A stretch of 64,000 nt of DNA from Paraburkholderia silvatlantica (GTDB lineage: Bacteria > Pseudomonadota > Gammaproteobacteria > Burkholderiales > Burkholderiaceae). Below are positions 36,806 to 45,267 of this stretch, piece by piece. A program made the translations under genes and the position numbers. The stretch is taken from the NCBI RefSeq assembly GCF_003096715.1, contig NZ_QEOL01000009.1:186001-250000 (forward strand), in the 5' to 3' direction. Under the pieces are notes generated by a model. The model saw only the letters and a program-made list of their open reading frames with translations. It was not told the DNA's origin and did not search any database. Position 1 is the first letter of the stretch, and every line of letters starts with the position of its first letter.

Positions 36806-38266
36806 TCAAGGCGCCGCGGCGATCACTTCGGCCACCGTAGCCGTGAGTTTCTTCGCATAGGGAACATGCAGGAACTCGTTCGGCCCGTGCGCGTTGGACT
36901 TCGGGCCGAGCACGCCGCACACCATGAACTGGGACTTGGGGAACCCTGCCTGCAGCACGTTCATGAGCGGAATCGTGCCGCCTTGGCCGAGATAAGCGCA
37001 GTCTGCGCCGAAATGCGTGCGCGAGGCGGCGTTGAGCGCTTCGGTGAGCCACGGCGCGAGTTCCGGCGCGCTCCAGCCGTTGGCCGCGCCCGCGTCGGGC
37101 TTGAAGGTGACCTTCGCGTTATACGGCGGATCGAGTTCGAGCAGCGCCTTCAGTTCGGCCACGGCCTTCGAAGCCTCGACTAGCGGCGGCAAACGCAGCG
37201 AGAGCTTGAACGCCGTGCGCGGCCGCAGCACGTTGCCGGCGTCGGCGAGCGCCGGCAGGCCCGCCGCGCCCGTGACCGAAAGCGAGGGCCGCCATGTGGA
37301 ATCGAGCAGCGCCTGCTGCGGGTCCGTGGTGGTGGGCAACACGCGCCGGCCGTCCTGGCCGCATGCCCAAGGCAGGCCCTTCCAGACGCTCTCGCCAAGG
37401 ATCTTCGCCGTGGCCTCGGCTTCGCTCAAGCGTTGCGCGGGAATCGCGCAATGGAAACCCTTGGGCAGCAGCGTGCCGCTCGCGGCGTCTTCGAGACGCT
37501 CGAAGAGCTGCCGCATCACGCGGAAGCTGGACGGCGCAATGCCTCCATAAGAGCCCGAGTGAATGCCCTCCTCGAGCACCTCGACTTCGAGGTCGCCCGC
37601 CACGAGCCCGCGCAGCGACGTGGTAAGCCATAGCTGGTCGTAGTTACCCGCACCCGAATCGAGACAGACGACGAGACCGACGTTGCCGAGCCGCTCGCGC
37701 AGCGCATCGACATAAGGGAGCAGGTCGTAGCTGCCCGACTCCTCGCAGGTTTCGATGAGACCCACGCAGCGCGGACGCTCGATGCCTTGCGCGTCGAGCG
37801 CGGCGAGCGCCGTGACGCTCGCGTAGATCGCGTAGCCGTCGTCAGCACCGCCGCGACCGTACAGGCGGCCGTCTTCGAGCTTCGGTGTCCACGGGCCGAG
37901 GTCGTTGCGCCAGCCTGCGAATTCCGGCTGCTTGTCGAGGTGGCCGTAGAGCACGACCGTCTCGCTGCTTCCCGAGCGCGTGGCAGGCGCCTCGAAGAAA
38001 ATCACCGGCGTGCGGCCCGGCAAGCGCACGATCTCCAGCTTCAGGCCGCGCACCGGCTGCTGCTCCGCCCACTTCGCGGCCTCCTGCACGACGCGCTCGA
38101 GATAGCCGTGCTGCGCCCATTGCGGGTCGAATGCCGGACTCTTGGCGGGCACCGCGATGTAGTCGGTCAACGCGGGCACGATCTCGTCATGCCATTTGCG
38201 TTCGACGAAGGCGCGCAATTCGTCGTGGTCGAGTTGGCGGGTAGCCTCGGACGAGTCGGTGATCAT
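36806..38266 (-). CDS. M20-family metallopeptidase (dipeptidase/carnosinase-like)
   Basis: Cytoplasmic di-zinc peptidase of 486 residues. Metal ligands and catalytic residues: VLYGHLDKQPE (first His and Asp), GRGGADDGYA (bridging Asp), ETCEESGS (catalytic Glu pair), VCLDSGAGNYD and the late NAHGPNEF (His). A lid/dimerisation domain lies in the middle. Start at MITDSSEATR; the upstream extension in frame shows no family similarity and the ribosome-binding site is weak. Probably cleaves dipeptides. Convergent with the MerR gene, separated only by the short tandem repeat. Confidence 0.9.
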   Translation of the reverse strand: MITDSSEATRQLDHDELRAFVERKWHDEIVPALTDYIAVPAKSPAFDPQWAQHGYLERVVQEAAKWAEQQPVRGLKLEIVRLPGRTPVIFFEAPATRSGSSETVVLYGHLDKQPEFAGWRNDLGPWTPKLEDGRLYGRGGADDGYAIYASVTALAALDAQGIERPRCVGLIETCEESGSYDLLPYVDALRERLGNVGLVVCLDSGAGNYDQLWLTTSLRGLVAGDLEVEVLEEGIHSGSYGGIAPSSFRVMRQLFERLEDAASGTLLPKGFHCAIPAQRLSEAEATAKILGESVWKGLPWACGQDGRRVLPTTTDPQQALLDSTWRPSLSVTGAAGLPALADAGNVLRPRTAFKLSLRLPPLVEASKAVAELKALLELDPPYNAKVTFKPDAGAANGWSAPELAPWLTEALNAASRTHFGADCAYLGQGGTIPLMNVLQAGFPKSQFMVCGVLGPKSNAHGPNEFLHVPYAKKLTATVAEVIAAAP

Positions 38267-38438
38267 GGTATGGGTTCCCAGCGATGAAAAACCCGATGAT
38301 AGACCCGAACCCCTGCCCGCCGACAGCCCTCGCGCCCAACGTCGGCCGTTCGGCCAGGACATGGCGTGCGCTCAAGGCCAATCCGCGCGACAATGATGAA
38401 TCGGACATATTCCGCCCTTTTTTCTGGAGAATGGAAAT

Positions 38439-38759
38439 ATGGTGAGCCGTTCCGTCTTCGAGATCGTCGTTCTCGCAGCGGTGGTCGCGCTCTACTTTCT
38501 CCCGGCGCTGATCGCCGACAGGCGCCAGCGTCACGACCTGCTGGTCATCGCGGTCTTCAATGCCGTGCTCGGATGGACGCTGCTCGGCTGGCTGCTGGCG
38601 CTCTTTTGGTCGCTTCAGCCGAATCCGCCGAAGGATCTCGGCGGCCAGACCAGGGTGCGCAGCCGCCGGCTAGGCATGCTGCTCTTCTCGCGCCGGCTCG
38701 ACGATCGGGTCCAGGCGCGTGAAACGCGCGCCGCCGAAAGCAAGCGTTCTCCGCATTGA
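38439..38759 (+). CDS. Superinfection-immunity family membrane protein
   Basis: A 106-residue inner-membrane protein with two hydrophobic segments, about 6-24 (FEIVVLAAVVALYFLPAL) and 35-62 (LLVIAVFNAVLGWTLLGWLLALFWSL). The WTLLGWLLALFW signature defines the Imm_superinfect family, named for phage T4 Imm, which blocks DNA entry of related phages; most chromosomal members are uncharacterised. GGAGA precedes the ATG by about 8 bases. The basic C-terminal tail is cytoplasmic by charge. No phage genes are nearby, so a defence role is only a possibility. Confidence 0.75.
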   Translation: MVSRSVFEIVVLAAVVALYFLPALIADRRQRHDLLVIAVFNAVLGWTLLGWLLALFWSLQPNPPKDLGGQTRVRSRRLGMLLFSRRLDDRVQARETRAAESKRSPH

Positions 38760-38968
38760 GGCTGTCGCGGCTTATCCGTTTGGCCAACGTTGCAGGCCAT
38801 GGCGCGCAAGCGCCGCCGTCGCATGAAATAATCACCGGGAATCAAGCTGCATTGGCGGCGCCGCTTTAATCGCGCAATGTGACGCTGAAGCGCACAAGCC
38901 TGCACCCACAGCTCGAGTCACCCTGCACCTGACAGCAACCCCAGCAACCCTCGACACGGAGCCCCGTC

Positions 38969-39601
38969 ATGCCACACGCCGCCCCGCTGCTCGCCTTTGC
39001 CGCCGTCGCACTCGGCATGGCGCTCACGCCCGGACCCAACATGATCTACCTGATCTCGCGCTCGATCTGCCAGGGCCGCAAGGCAGGTCTGATTTCCCTG
39101 GGCGGGGTCGCGCTCGGCTTCGTCTTCTACATGCTGTGCGCCGCCTTCGGCATTACCGCGTTGGTCATGGCCGTGCCGTTCGCCTACGACGCGCTGCGCC
39201 TGGGCGGCGCACTCTACCTGTTCTGGCTTGCGTGGCAGGCGCTCAAGCCCGGCGGCCGCTCGCCGTTCCAGGTGCGCGAGCTGCCCGCCGACCGCCCGCG
39301 CAAGCTCTTTCTGATGGGGTTCGTCACGAACCTGCTGAATCCGAAAATCGCGATTCTGTATCTGTCGCTGCTGCCGCAGTTCATCGACCCGCAGCACGGC
39401 AGCGTGCTCGCGCAGTCCATCGCGCTCGGCAGCGTGCAGATCGCGCTTTCGATCAGCGTGAATGCAGCCGTTGCGATGACGGCGGGCACGATAGCAACGT
39501 TTCTCGGCAACCGGCCGGGCTGGCTCAAGCTTCAACGCTGGCTCATGGGTACGGTGCTGGCCGGACTCGCCGTGCGTATCGCCGCCGAAGGCCAGCGATA
39601 A
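38969..39601 (+). CDS. LysE/RhtB-family amino acid exporter
   Basis: A 210-residue inner-membrane exporter with about six hydrophobic spans. The conserved opening ALTPGPNMIYLISRSICQGRKAG and the NLLNPKIAILYLSLLPQF stretch are typical of RhtB/LeuE-type proteins that export neutral amino acids or homoserine lactone. No LysG-type regulator is adjacent. Substrate not determined. Confidence 0.9.
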   Translation: MPHAAPLLAFAAVALGMALTPGPNMIYLISRSICQGRKAGLISLGGVALGFVFYMLCAAFGITALVMAVPFAYDALRLGGALYLFWLAWQALKPGGRSPFQVRELPADRPRKLFLMGFVTNLLNPKIAILYLSLLPQFIDPQHGSVLAQSIALGSVQIALSISVNAAVAMTAGTIATFLGNRPGWLKLQRWLMGTVLAGLAVRIAAEGQR

Positions 39602-39710
39602 AGCAAACGGCCGGGCGCTTCTGGCCCGGCCGCTGGTTCGTCTGCCTCTGTCCGTATTTGGCACGCCTGCGACGCGTGCGCGCGTTCGCAGGTCCGTCTC
39701 GGGGTCTGCC

Positions 39711-39998
39711 TCAGATCCCGCCGACGGCCCTTCCGCCAGCCGGACTGCGCATCTTGACGAACGCCGCAGGAATCGAGCGCGGCTCGATCTGCACCATGTC
39801 CTGAGCGAACATGTCCTGGCGCAGTTCGCCGTGCTCGTCGAACCACTGGCAGATCAGCCAGTGACCGCTGGCAAAGCCAACCGGACCGGCATACATGACG
39901 GTCATGCGCGGGCCGCCCGATTTCAGGGTGACAACGTCGCCAATTCCGGCCATGGCAGCGAGCGGCTTTTCGGCTACGTCGATGGTCGTATCAAGCAT
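39711..39998 (-). CDS. DUF2158 (YodC-like) protein
   Basis: 95-residue cytoplasmic protein with a YodC/DUF2158 core at about 18-62: GDVVTLKSGGPRMTV, the aromatic WLICQWFDEHGE segment and the following FAQDMVQIEP. These small SH3-like beta-barrel proteins have no known function. GGGGA lies 6 bases before the ATG. It is convergent with the LysE gene, and its upstream side opens into a long non-coding region. Confidence 0.82.
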   Translation of the reverse strand: MLDTTIDVAEKPLAAMAGIGDVVTLKSGGPRMTVMYAGPVGFASGHWLICQWFDEHGELRQDMFAQDMVQIEPRSIPAAFVKMRSPAGGRAVGGI

Positions 39999-40555
39999 GA
40001 TGTTCCCCGTTAAAAAAGTCGCACAGAGAAAAAAACCGGGCGCGGGTTAGCACCCCGGCTTCCTACCGCCCTTTCGATAATGAGAATGGCGCGGTCATTA
40101 ATAAGTTTGGCAAGACTAACAACTCGAATTAATGCGCGCAAGTGGTTTTCATTAAACCTGCTGAAAACCCTGTTATTCGACGCACGGTGAAACAGCCGTT
40201 TAATCCCGTCCCGCACAATTTACGCGGAAAGCCGCACATGGCTGGCAAAAGCTACCGGGCAAGGTTTCTCCACGAAACAGTCATATTATTTCGAATCCTC
40301 GGCCACAAAATACCGCAATGCAGCGGCAATAAACATGGCATGCGGCGATTGCATTAACGATTTCGTCCAGAACCCGTAAGCCCGGTCACAGCGAGTGGAA
40401 ACGTTTTCTGCACCAATAAACCGTCCGTTCGATTAATTCGCTCGCGCCGCACTCGAACTGCCTGTCTGCGGGCAAATCCTCATGTTTTACCCGGTGGCCG
40501 CAAAATTCATGCGGTTGAAATACGGCTGTCACTTACTTAAATGGAATTGCAGTGC
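39999..40555. other. Long AT-richer non-coding region
   Basis: About 560 bases without a supportable gene; composition by eye is clearly less GC-rich than the rest. It holds a 7-bp inverted repeat GGTTTTC/GAAAACC (40144-40169) and the DUF2158 promoter. The one long minus-strand frame (about 68 codons, 40010-40216) lacks a ribosome-binding site and family similarity. Could be a site of past insertion or a regulatory RNA locus. Confidence 0.5.
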
Positions 40556-40589
40556 AAAAAAAGCCCCATCCGGCAAAACCGGATGGGGC
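40556..40589 (-). terminator. Rho-independent terminator of the C45/aminotransferase operon
   Basis: A perfect 11-bp stem GCCCCATCCGG / CCGGATGGGGC with a 5-base loop, followed on the minus strand by seven T. It lies 31 bases beyond the stop of the last operon gene and is one of the strongest terminators in the window. Confidence 0.92.
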
Positions 40590-40619
40590 GGCGCGTGTGC
40601 AGGGCGCGGTCGGCCGCGC

Positions 40620-41186
40620 TTATTCGGCAAACGGCAACGTCGTCTGGCCTTCGGCGCGCATGCCGAAGACGTTGAGCGTCATCGCAACGAGTGCGTAGTA
40701 GCCAAGCAGTCCGACCAGATTGATCGTGGTTTCGTGGCCAAAGCGCTCGACGGCACGCGCATAGGTCGCGTCGGACACACGCTTCGCGTCGTACAGCTCG
40801 GTCGTGAACGCATAGATCAGCGCGTCGTCGGGCTCGTCGAACTGGGGCGTTACGCCCATGCGGATCTGCTCGGCCAGCGCCCCGGGCACGCCCGCCCTCA
40901 GCGCAATGGGATAGTGGATGTACCACTCGGCCTGCGCCTGCCAGCGCGCGGCCGTGACGAGAATCGCCAGCTCGGAAAGGCGCAGCGGCAGGCCCGTCTG
41001 GTAGCGGCAGAACGCGCCAAGGCGCTGCGCATGCTGCGCCAGTTCCGGGCTGTGGATCCAGCCCAGGAACGGGCCGTTCAGGTTGCCGCGCGGACCCGAA
41101 AGAATCTCGTCCAGCACCGCCTTCTGTCCCGGCGAAGCCTGGGCAGCGTCGAATGCGGGAAGCCGCGAGGTCGGATTTTGCGTCAT
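40620..41186 (-). CDS. Carboxymuconolactone decarboxylase family protein
   Basis: 188-residue helical protein of the AhpD/CMD superfamily (LRLSELAILVTAARWQAQAEWYIHYPIALRAGV). It lacks the CxxC of AhpD peroxidase-type members, so it resembles the 4-carboxymuconolactone-decarboxylase-like branch: decarboxylation or lactone/ring chemistry is possible. Last gene of an apparent three-gene unit; separated by 115 bases from the aminotransferase, and followed by a strong terminator. GGAG lies 9 bases before the ATG. The true substrate is unknown. Confidence 0.82.
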   Translation of the reverse strand: MTQNPTSRLPAFDAAQASPGQKAVLDEILSGPRGNLNGPFLGWIHSPELAQHAQRLGAFCRYQTGLPLRLSELAILVTAARWQAQAEWYIHYPIALRAGVPGALAEQIRMGVTPQFDEPDDALIYAFTTELYDAKRVSDATYARAVERFGHETTINLVGLLGYYALVAMTLNVFGMRAEGQTTLPFAE

Positions 41187-41301
41187 GGAAGGACTCCGTT
41201 GGAGGTCATGGCAGGTCGCGTGCGACCGTTTGCGGTCGCCGCGACTGCGGTTGCCGCGCGCGGCTGACAGTTAGTTGCACTTCAATGCCATATGGCAAAG
41301 C

Positions 41302-42648
41302 TTATGCCGGACGCTTCACACCCGTTGCGTCGAGCGCACCGTCGAGCGCGGCGGCAAGCCGCTCGACGATTGCGTCGATGTTCTGCTCCGTGCAGATGTA
41401 AGGCGGCGCGAGCAGCACATGGTCGCCGTTGCGCCCGTCCACGGTGCCGCCCATCGGATAAACCATCAGGCCGCGCGCGAACGCCTCGCGCTTGATCGCC
41501 GCGTGCAGCTTGAGCGCCGGGTCGAAGGTCGCCTTCGTGGCGCGGTCCCTCACCAGCTCGACGCCCACGAAAAGGCCGCGACCGCGCACATCGCCCACGT
41601 ACGGATGGTCCGCATAACGCTCGCGCAGACGCGCGCGCAGTTGCTCGCCACGGGCGAGCACGTTATCGAGCAGCTTCTCTTCGGCGATCACGCGCTGCAC
41701 TTCGAGCGCCGCCGCGCATGCCGTGGCGTGGCCGATATAGGTGTGGCCGTGCTGGAAGTAGCCGCTGCCGCCCACGATCGTCTCGTAGATGCGCTGGCTC
41801 ACGAGCGCCGCGCCGATCGGCTGGTAGCCTGCGCCCAGGCCCTTCGCGATCGTCAGCAGGTCCGGTGCAACGCCGTCCTCTTCGCAGGCGAACAGATGCC
41901 CGGTGCGGCCCATGCCCGACATGATCTCGTCGAGGATCAGCAGCACGCCGTAGCGGTCGCACACCGCACGGATCTTGCGGAAGTACTCGCGCACGGGCGG
42001 CACCGCGCCGGCCGTTGCGCCCACCACGGTCTCCGCGACGAAAGCCGCGACCGTCTCCGGGCCGAGTTCCAGAAACTTCTGCTCGAGTTCGTCGGCAAGA
42101 CGCTGGGCGTAGGCCTCGTCGGTTTCGTCCTCGTTGCGCTCGCGGTACGCATAGCACGGGCTCACGTGATGCGATTCGATCAGGATCGGCAGGAACGGCT
42201 CGCGGCGCCACGCATTGCCGCCGATCGCGAGCGCGCCGAGCGTGTTGCCGTGATAGCTCTGGCGGCGCGCGACGAAGTGCCGGCGCGCGAGTTCGCCTTT
42301 CTCCACGAAGTACTGGCGCGCGAGCTTGAGCGCAGCCTCGATCGCCTCCGAACCGCCCGACACGAAGTACACATGGTCGAGCCCTTTGGGCGCGGCGGCG
42401 ATGAGGTGATCTGCCAGTTGCTCCGAGGCCTCGGTCGTGAAGAACGAGGTGTGCGCGTACGGCAGTTGCTGCGCCTGACGCTTGATCGCGTCGATCACGC
42501 GCTGGTTGCTGTGGCCGAGGCATGAGACAGCGGCGCCGCCGCTTGCATCGATGTAGCGCTTGCCGCCGGAATCGATGATTTCGATGCCTTCGCCCGCGAC
42601 CGCGACGGGCAAGGTAAGCTTTGGCAACCGGTGAAACACCTTGGTCAT
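41302..42648 (-). CDS. Class-III PLP-dependent aminotransferase
   Basis: 448-residue omega-type transaminase. Cofactor features: SGGSEAIEAALKLAR phosphate-binding segment near 98, YHGNTLGALAIGGN, LILDEIMSGMGRTG, and the Schiff-base Lys in LTIAKGLGAGYQP near 272. This is the family of gamma-aminobutyrate, beta-alanine and diamine transaminases. GAGG precedes the ATG by 6 bases. It follows the C45 gene by only 28 bases, so co-transcription is very likely. Expected to convert an amine released by the C45 enzyme, or another primary amine, to an aldehyde or keto acid; this pathway is inference. Confidence 0.9.
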   Translation of the reverse strand: MTKVFHRLPKLTLPVAVAGEGIEIIDSGGKRYIDASGGAAVSCLGHSNQRVIDAIKRQAQQLPYAHTSFFTTEASEQLADHLIAAAPKGLDHVYFVSGGSEAIEAALKLARQYFVEKGELARRHFVARRQSYHGNTLGALAIGGNAWRREPFLPILIESHHVSPCYAYRERNEDETDEAYAQRLADELEQKFLELGPETVAAFVAETVVGATAGAVPPVREYFRKIRAVCDRYGVLLILDEIMSGMGRTGHLFACEEDGVAPDLLTIAKGLGAGYQPIGAALVSQRIYETIVGGSGYFQHGHTYIGHATACAAALEVQRVIAEEKLLDNVLARGEQLRARLRERYADHPYVGDVRGRGLFVGVELVRDRATKATFDPALKLHAAIKREAFARGLMVYPMGGTVDGRNGDHVLLAPPYICTEQNIDAIVERLAAALDGALDATGVKRPA

Positions 42649-42676
42649 ATGTGTCCTCGATCAAGTCCGTGAATGA

Positions 42677-43756
42677 TTAACGAGTCGCGCCGTCTACATG
42701 GCGCGCGTTCGAATCGATAAAGCGGCCGAGCGTGCGCTCGCCGCCCTGCCAGACGTCGAACGCCACGCCGCGCGGCTCGACGCGCATGCAGGCGGTGGCG
42801 AGCGTGTTTTCGCCGTCGGGGTCGTGCGGGTCGTCGCGGAAGATCGGCAGGCCAGCGCCCGCGCGATCCTGCAGCACCTGCACGAAGGCCGCGCCGCCGG
42901 GCTGCGCGCCAAGCGCGGGCAACAGTTCGGCGAGACGGGCCTGACGATCGCGCGACGAATCGGTGACGATCTGCACCTCACGCTCGCAACCCGTGTGGAT
43001 GAGGTGATTCGCATGTCCCGAGGGCGTGCTCACTTCACGCGCCGAAGAACGCTGCGCGGTCGCTTCGACGCTATATACACGCGCCTCGCCCGCCTCGTCG
43101 GTCCCACCGATCGTGTGGTGGAAGCCGCTCGCGCGCGGCGTGTCGCGCAGCAGCGCGAGGGCTTCTCCCAGCGTCGCGCAATCGAGCACGGCGCGCGCGA
43201 GAATCATGCGCGGCACGCCCACGCGCGGTTCGCGAATGCGCACGTTGTTGATTGCTTGCGCAAGTCCCGCGCGCGTGGCCGCGAAGGTATGCCCAGGCAG
43301 CGAGCCCGGGTAGTAGAAGCTCACGAAACCGGGCTTTCCTTCGGGTTGCACCTCAACCAGGCCGCAGCGGCCATGCAGCCAAGGGTCGCCGTCTTCGTTG
43401 TGCGCAATGAGGCCTGCGTCCGGCGTGCACACTGCAAGCGTCGTGCAGCCGTCCGGCGCGTTGTGGATCAGTTCGCCGCGGCAATTCCAGAGGAACAGGT
43501 CGTCCGCGGACCAGTCCAGCGCATGCGCCATTGCGTCGATTTCCGCGACATAGGCCGCGAAATGGTGTGTGGCTGCGGCGCGCAACTGCTGCGCGAATGC
43601 ACTGCCGCGCCAGAGGCTCACCGCCTGCCAGGCGCTGCTTTGCGCCATGTAGTCGGCAAAGATCGGCTTCACGTGTGCGCCTAGCTGCCGGCCGATCGCC
43701 TCGGGCGAGCCGGCTACCCGGAAGACCGGCCCGCGGAATGTCTTGAGTTCCTGCAT
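42677..43756 (-). CDS. C45-family peptidase / acyl-CoA:6-APA acyltransferase-like Ntn hydrolase
   Basis: 359-residue N-terminal-nucleophile hydrolase. The self-cleavage site is PDG-C104-TTLAV, giving a new N-terminal Cys, as in isopenicillin-N acyltransferase (Gly102-Cys103). Further family marks are the preceding WNCRGELI and following IAHNEDGDPW segments. Members hydrolyse or transfer acyl groups on amide bonds. It is first in a unit with an aminotransferase and a CMD-like protein, controlled by a strong promoter with an RpiR-type palindrome. A role in deacylating an N-acyl amine or amino acid is likely; penicillin chemistry is improbable. The start has a weak GCGAGAA ribosome site. Confidence 0.85.
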   Translation of the reverse strand: MQELKTFRGPVFRVAGSPEAIGRQLGAHVKPIFADYMAQSSAWQAVSLWRGSAFAQQLRAAATHHFAAYVAEIDAMAHALDWSADDLFLWNCRGELIHNAPDGCTTLAVCTPDAGLIAHNEDGDPWLHGRCGLVEVQPEGKPGFVSFYYPGSLPGHTFAATRAGLAQAINNVRIREPRVGVPRMILARAVLDCATLGEALALLRDTPRASGFHHTIGGTDEAGEARVYSVEATAQRSSAREVSTPSGHANHLIHTGCEREVQIVTDSSRDRQARLAELLPALGAQPGGAAFVQVLQDRAGAGLPIFRDDPHDPDGENTLATACMRVEPRGVAFDVWQGGERTLGRFIDSNARHVDGATR

Positions 43757-43807
43757 CTGTTTTCTCGCTTCGCTACCGGTATGGGTCTACCTCTTTCTAT
43801 AGTGGGC

Positions 43808-43837
43808 TTTATACGCCTCAACAACATATGTTGTCAA
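43808..43837 (-). promoter_or_regulatory. Sigma-70 promoter with palindromic operator for the C45 operon
   Basis: On the minus strand: -35 TTGACA (43837-43832), an 18-base spacer, -10 TATAAA (43813-43808). The perfect 14-bp palindrome ACAACATATGTTGT (43821-43834) covers the -35 end and half the spacer, so a bound protein would block polymerase. A near copy stands before the adjacent RpiR gene. Confidence 0.82.
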
Positions 43838-43959
43838 TATAAATATATATTACAACAAATGAGATAGATACAAACGCGACAATGCCGGATGCCGTCTCAC
43901 GACGCCATCCATCTGCGGAAAAACAGGCATGAAATGACGGAGAATTGCCGGGGCGGCGC

Positions 43960-44820
43960 TCAGGGCACGTAAGCGCCGCGTGCGTTCAGGGACCTCTCGG
44001 CCTGTTCGAGCTGCGCGACTGCGCCCGAGCCTTCGAGCGCCAGCAGATGGGCGACAAGCGACTCGGCCAACGCCGTCGCCGCCACGAGCGAAGGGAAAAA
44101 CGACGGGCTTTCGTGCGTGAAGATCAGCGCCTTGTCGGCGTTCAGCGCAATGGGCGAGACGGCACTGTCGGTAATCGCGATCAGACGGCTGCCCTTGGCG
44201 AGCGCGGCCTCGGCCACGCGCACCGCCTCGACCGAATACGGTGCGAAGCTGACAACAATCGTTGCGCTGTCGCGTTCGATGCCGAGCAACTGCATCTCGA
44301 GCGTCCCCGCCTCGCCGCCCAGCAAGGAAACCGAAGGCCGGAACAGGCGGTAACCGTAGACGAGCCCGAACGCCACCGCGTAGCACGAGCGAAAGCCCGC
44401 CACGTGCACGTGCTTCGCGCGGCGCAATACGCGCGCCGCCTCGACCGTCGAACGTGCGTTGTGCGCGGCGCTCGCCTCCAGATTGTGCTGTTGCGCCACG
44501 AGCAGGTCGCGCGCGAGGCCGTCCTTCGCATTGCCCGCCACGAGTGAGCGAGCCCGCGAGGAAAGCGGCTCCGGCCGCGTGCGCACACGTGCGACGAACA
44601 GGTCGCGCAGTTCGTTCCAGCCCGGGAAGCCCAGTTGCTGTGAAAGCCGCACTAGCGAAGCGGGCTGCACGCGAGCGCGCTCGGCCACTTTGCGCATGGA
44701 CGAGACGGCCACTTCGTCGGGATGGTCGAGCAGAAAGGCAGCGCCGGTCTGGAACTGGGGGCTCAGGTCGGAGAAACGCGCGCGGATCAGCGCGGCGAGC
44801 TGGTCGAAACTGTCTGGCAT
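43960..44820 (-). CDS. MurR/RpiR-family transcriptional regulator
   Basis: 286-residue regulator: N-terminal HTH_6 domain about 1-77 (SSMRKVAERARVQPASLVRLSQQLGFPGWNEL) and C-terminal SIS domain about 110-250 (RAKHVHVAGFRSCYAVAFGLVYGY, ATIVVSFAPYSVEAVRVAEAALAKG) for sugar-phosphate-like or other effectors. Start at MPDSFDQLAALI; upstream codons are not family-like. It ends 122 bases upstream of the operon's promoter region, same strand. Matching palindromes at its own promoter and at the C45 promoter indicate it regulates both. Repression is inferred from operator position. Confidence 0.9.
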   Translation of the reverse strand: MPDSFDQLAALIRARFSDLSPQFQTGAAFLLDHPDEVAVSSMRKVAERARVQPASLVRLSQQLGFPGWNELRDLFVARVRTRPEPLSSRARSLVAGNAKDGLARDLLVAQQHNLEASAAHNARSTVEAARVLRRAKHVHVAGFRSCYAVAFGLVYGYRLFRPSVSLLGGEAGTLEMQLLGIERDSATIVVSFAPYSVEAVRVAEAALAKGSRLIAITDSAVSPIALNADKALIFTHESPSFFPSLVAATALAESLVAHLLALEGSGAVAQLEQAERSLNARGAYVP

Positions 44821-45267
44821 GCGTCGCTCGGGCGGTGGATGACAACAAATGTTACCACTGGTGTTGCCGGATGTTGCAAGTCGGGACAGATGTGGCGCAT
44901 GTCGAACGAAGCGCGCCCAGTCGATCAACTCGCTCGCTGTTCGTTTGACGAAATACGCAGTCAAACTTGAGAGCGTCGGTCAGCGCGAGCAATTCTGTTC
45001 GATATCCTGATTGGTCCGCACGCGTGCTGAAAGGTCGATAATGAATTCGTCCAGTACCGCAAGTGCGAACAATGGCGCAATCGTTTTTCACTAGCGCCTT
45101 CGGCGGCTGGATCAGCCGTTCGCTATTGGTTTCTCGAAACAGGAGTGTCAATACCTAAGCTGGGCTTGCACACCCCAATACGGTGTGAGCGTCTGGATAG
45201 GCGACTTCGCCTTCCAGGCGCTTTGGCATGCCCCCATCCCGGCCCGAATAAGTCGCGCCGGGATCAG
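44821..45267. other. Intergenic region upstream of the RpiR gene
   Basis: About 450 bases with no supported gene. It contains the RpiR operator copy, a 7-bp inverted repeat GTTTGAC/GTCAAAC (44943-44966), and two weakly similar stretches that both contain CGCTCGCT/CGTTCGCT followed by GTTT. A 99-codon minus-strand frame across it lacks a ribosome site and any family pattern. Confidence 0.5.
44842..44855 (-). promoter_or_regulatory. RpiR operator copy upstream of its own gene
   Basis: ACAACAAATGTTAC matches the C45-operon palindrome ACAACATATGTTGT at 11 of 14 positions. It sits 22-35 bases upstream of the RpiR start, a position suited to autoregulation. Confidence 0.6.

Noticed and set aside
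40010..40216. 68-codon minus-strand frame in the AT-richer gap
   Set aside because: No ribosome site or family pattern, and length is not unusual in AT-richer DNA.
44852..45151. 99-codon minus-strand frame upstream of the RpiR gene
   Set aside because: No ribosome site, unusual composition, overlaps the probable operator; the internal FRxTNSER repetition is too weak to support a gene.
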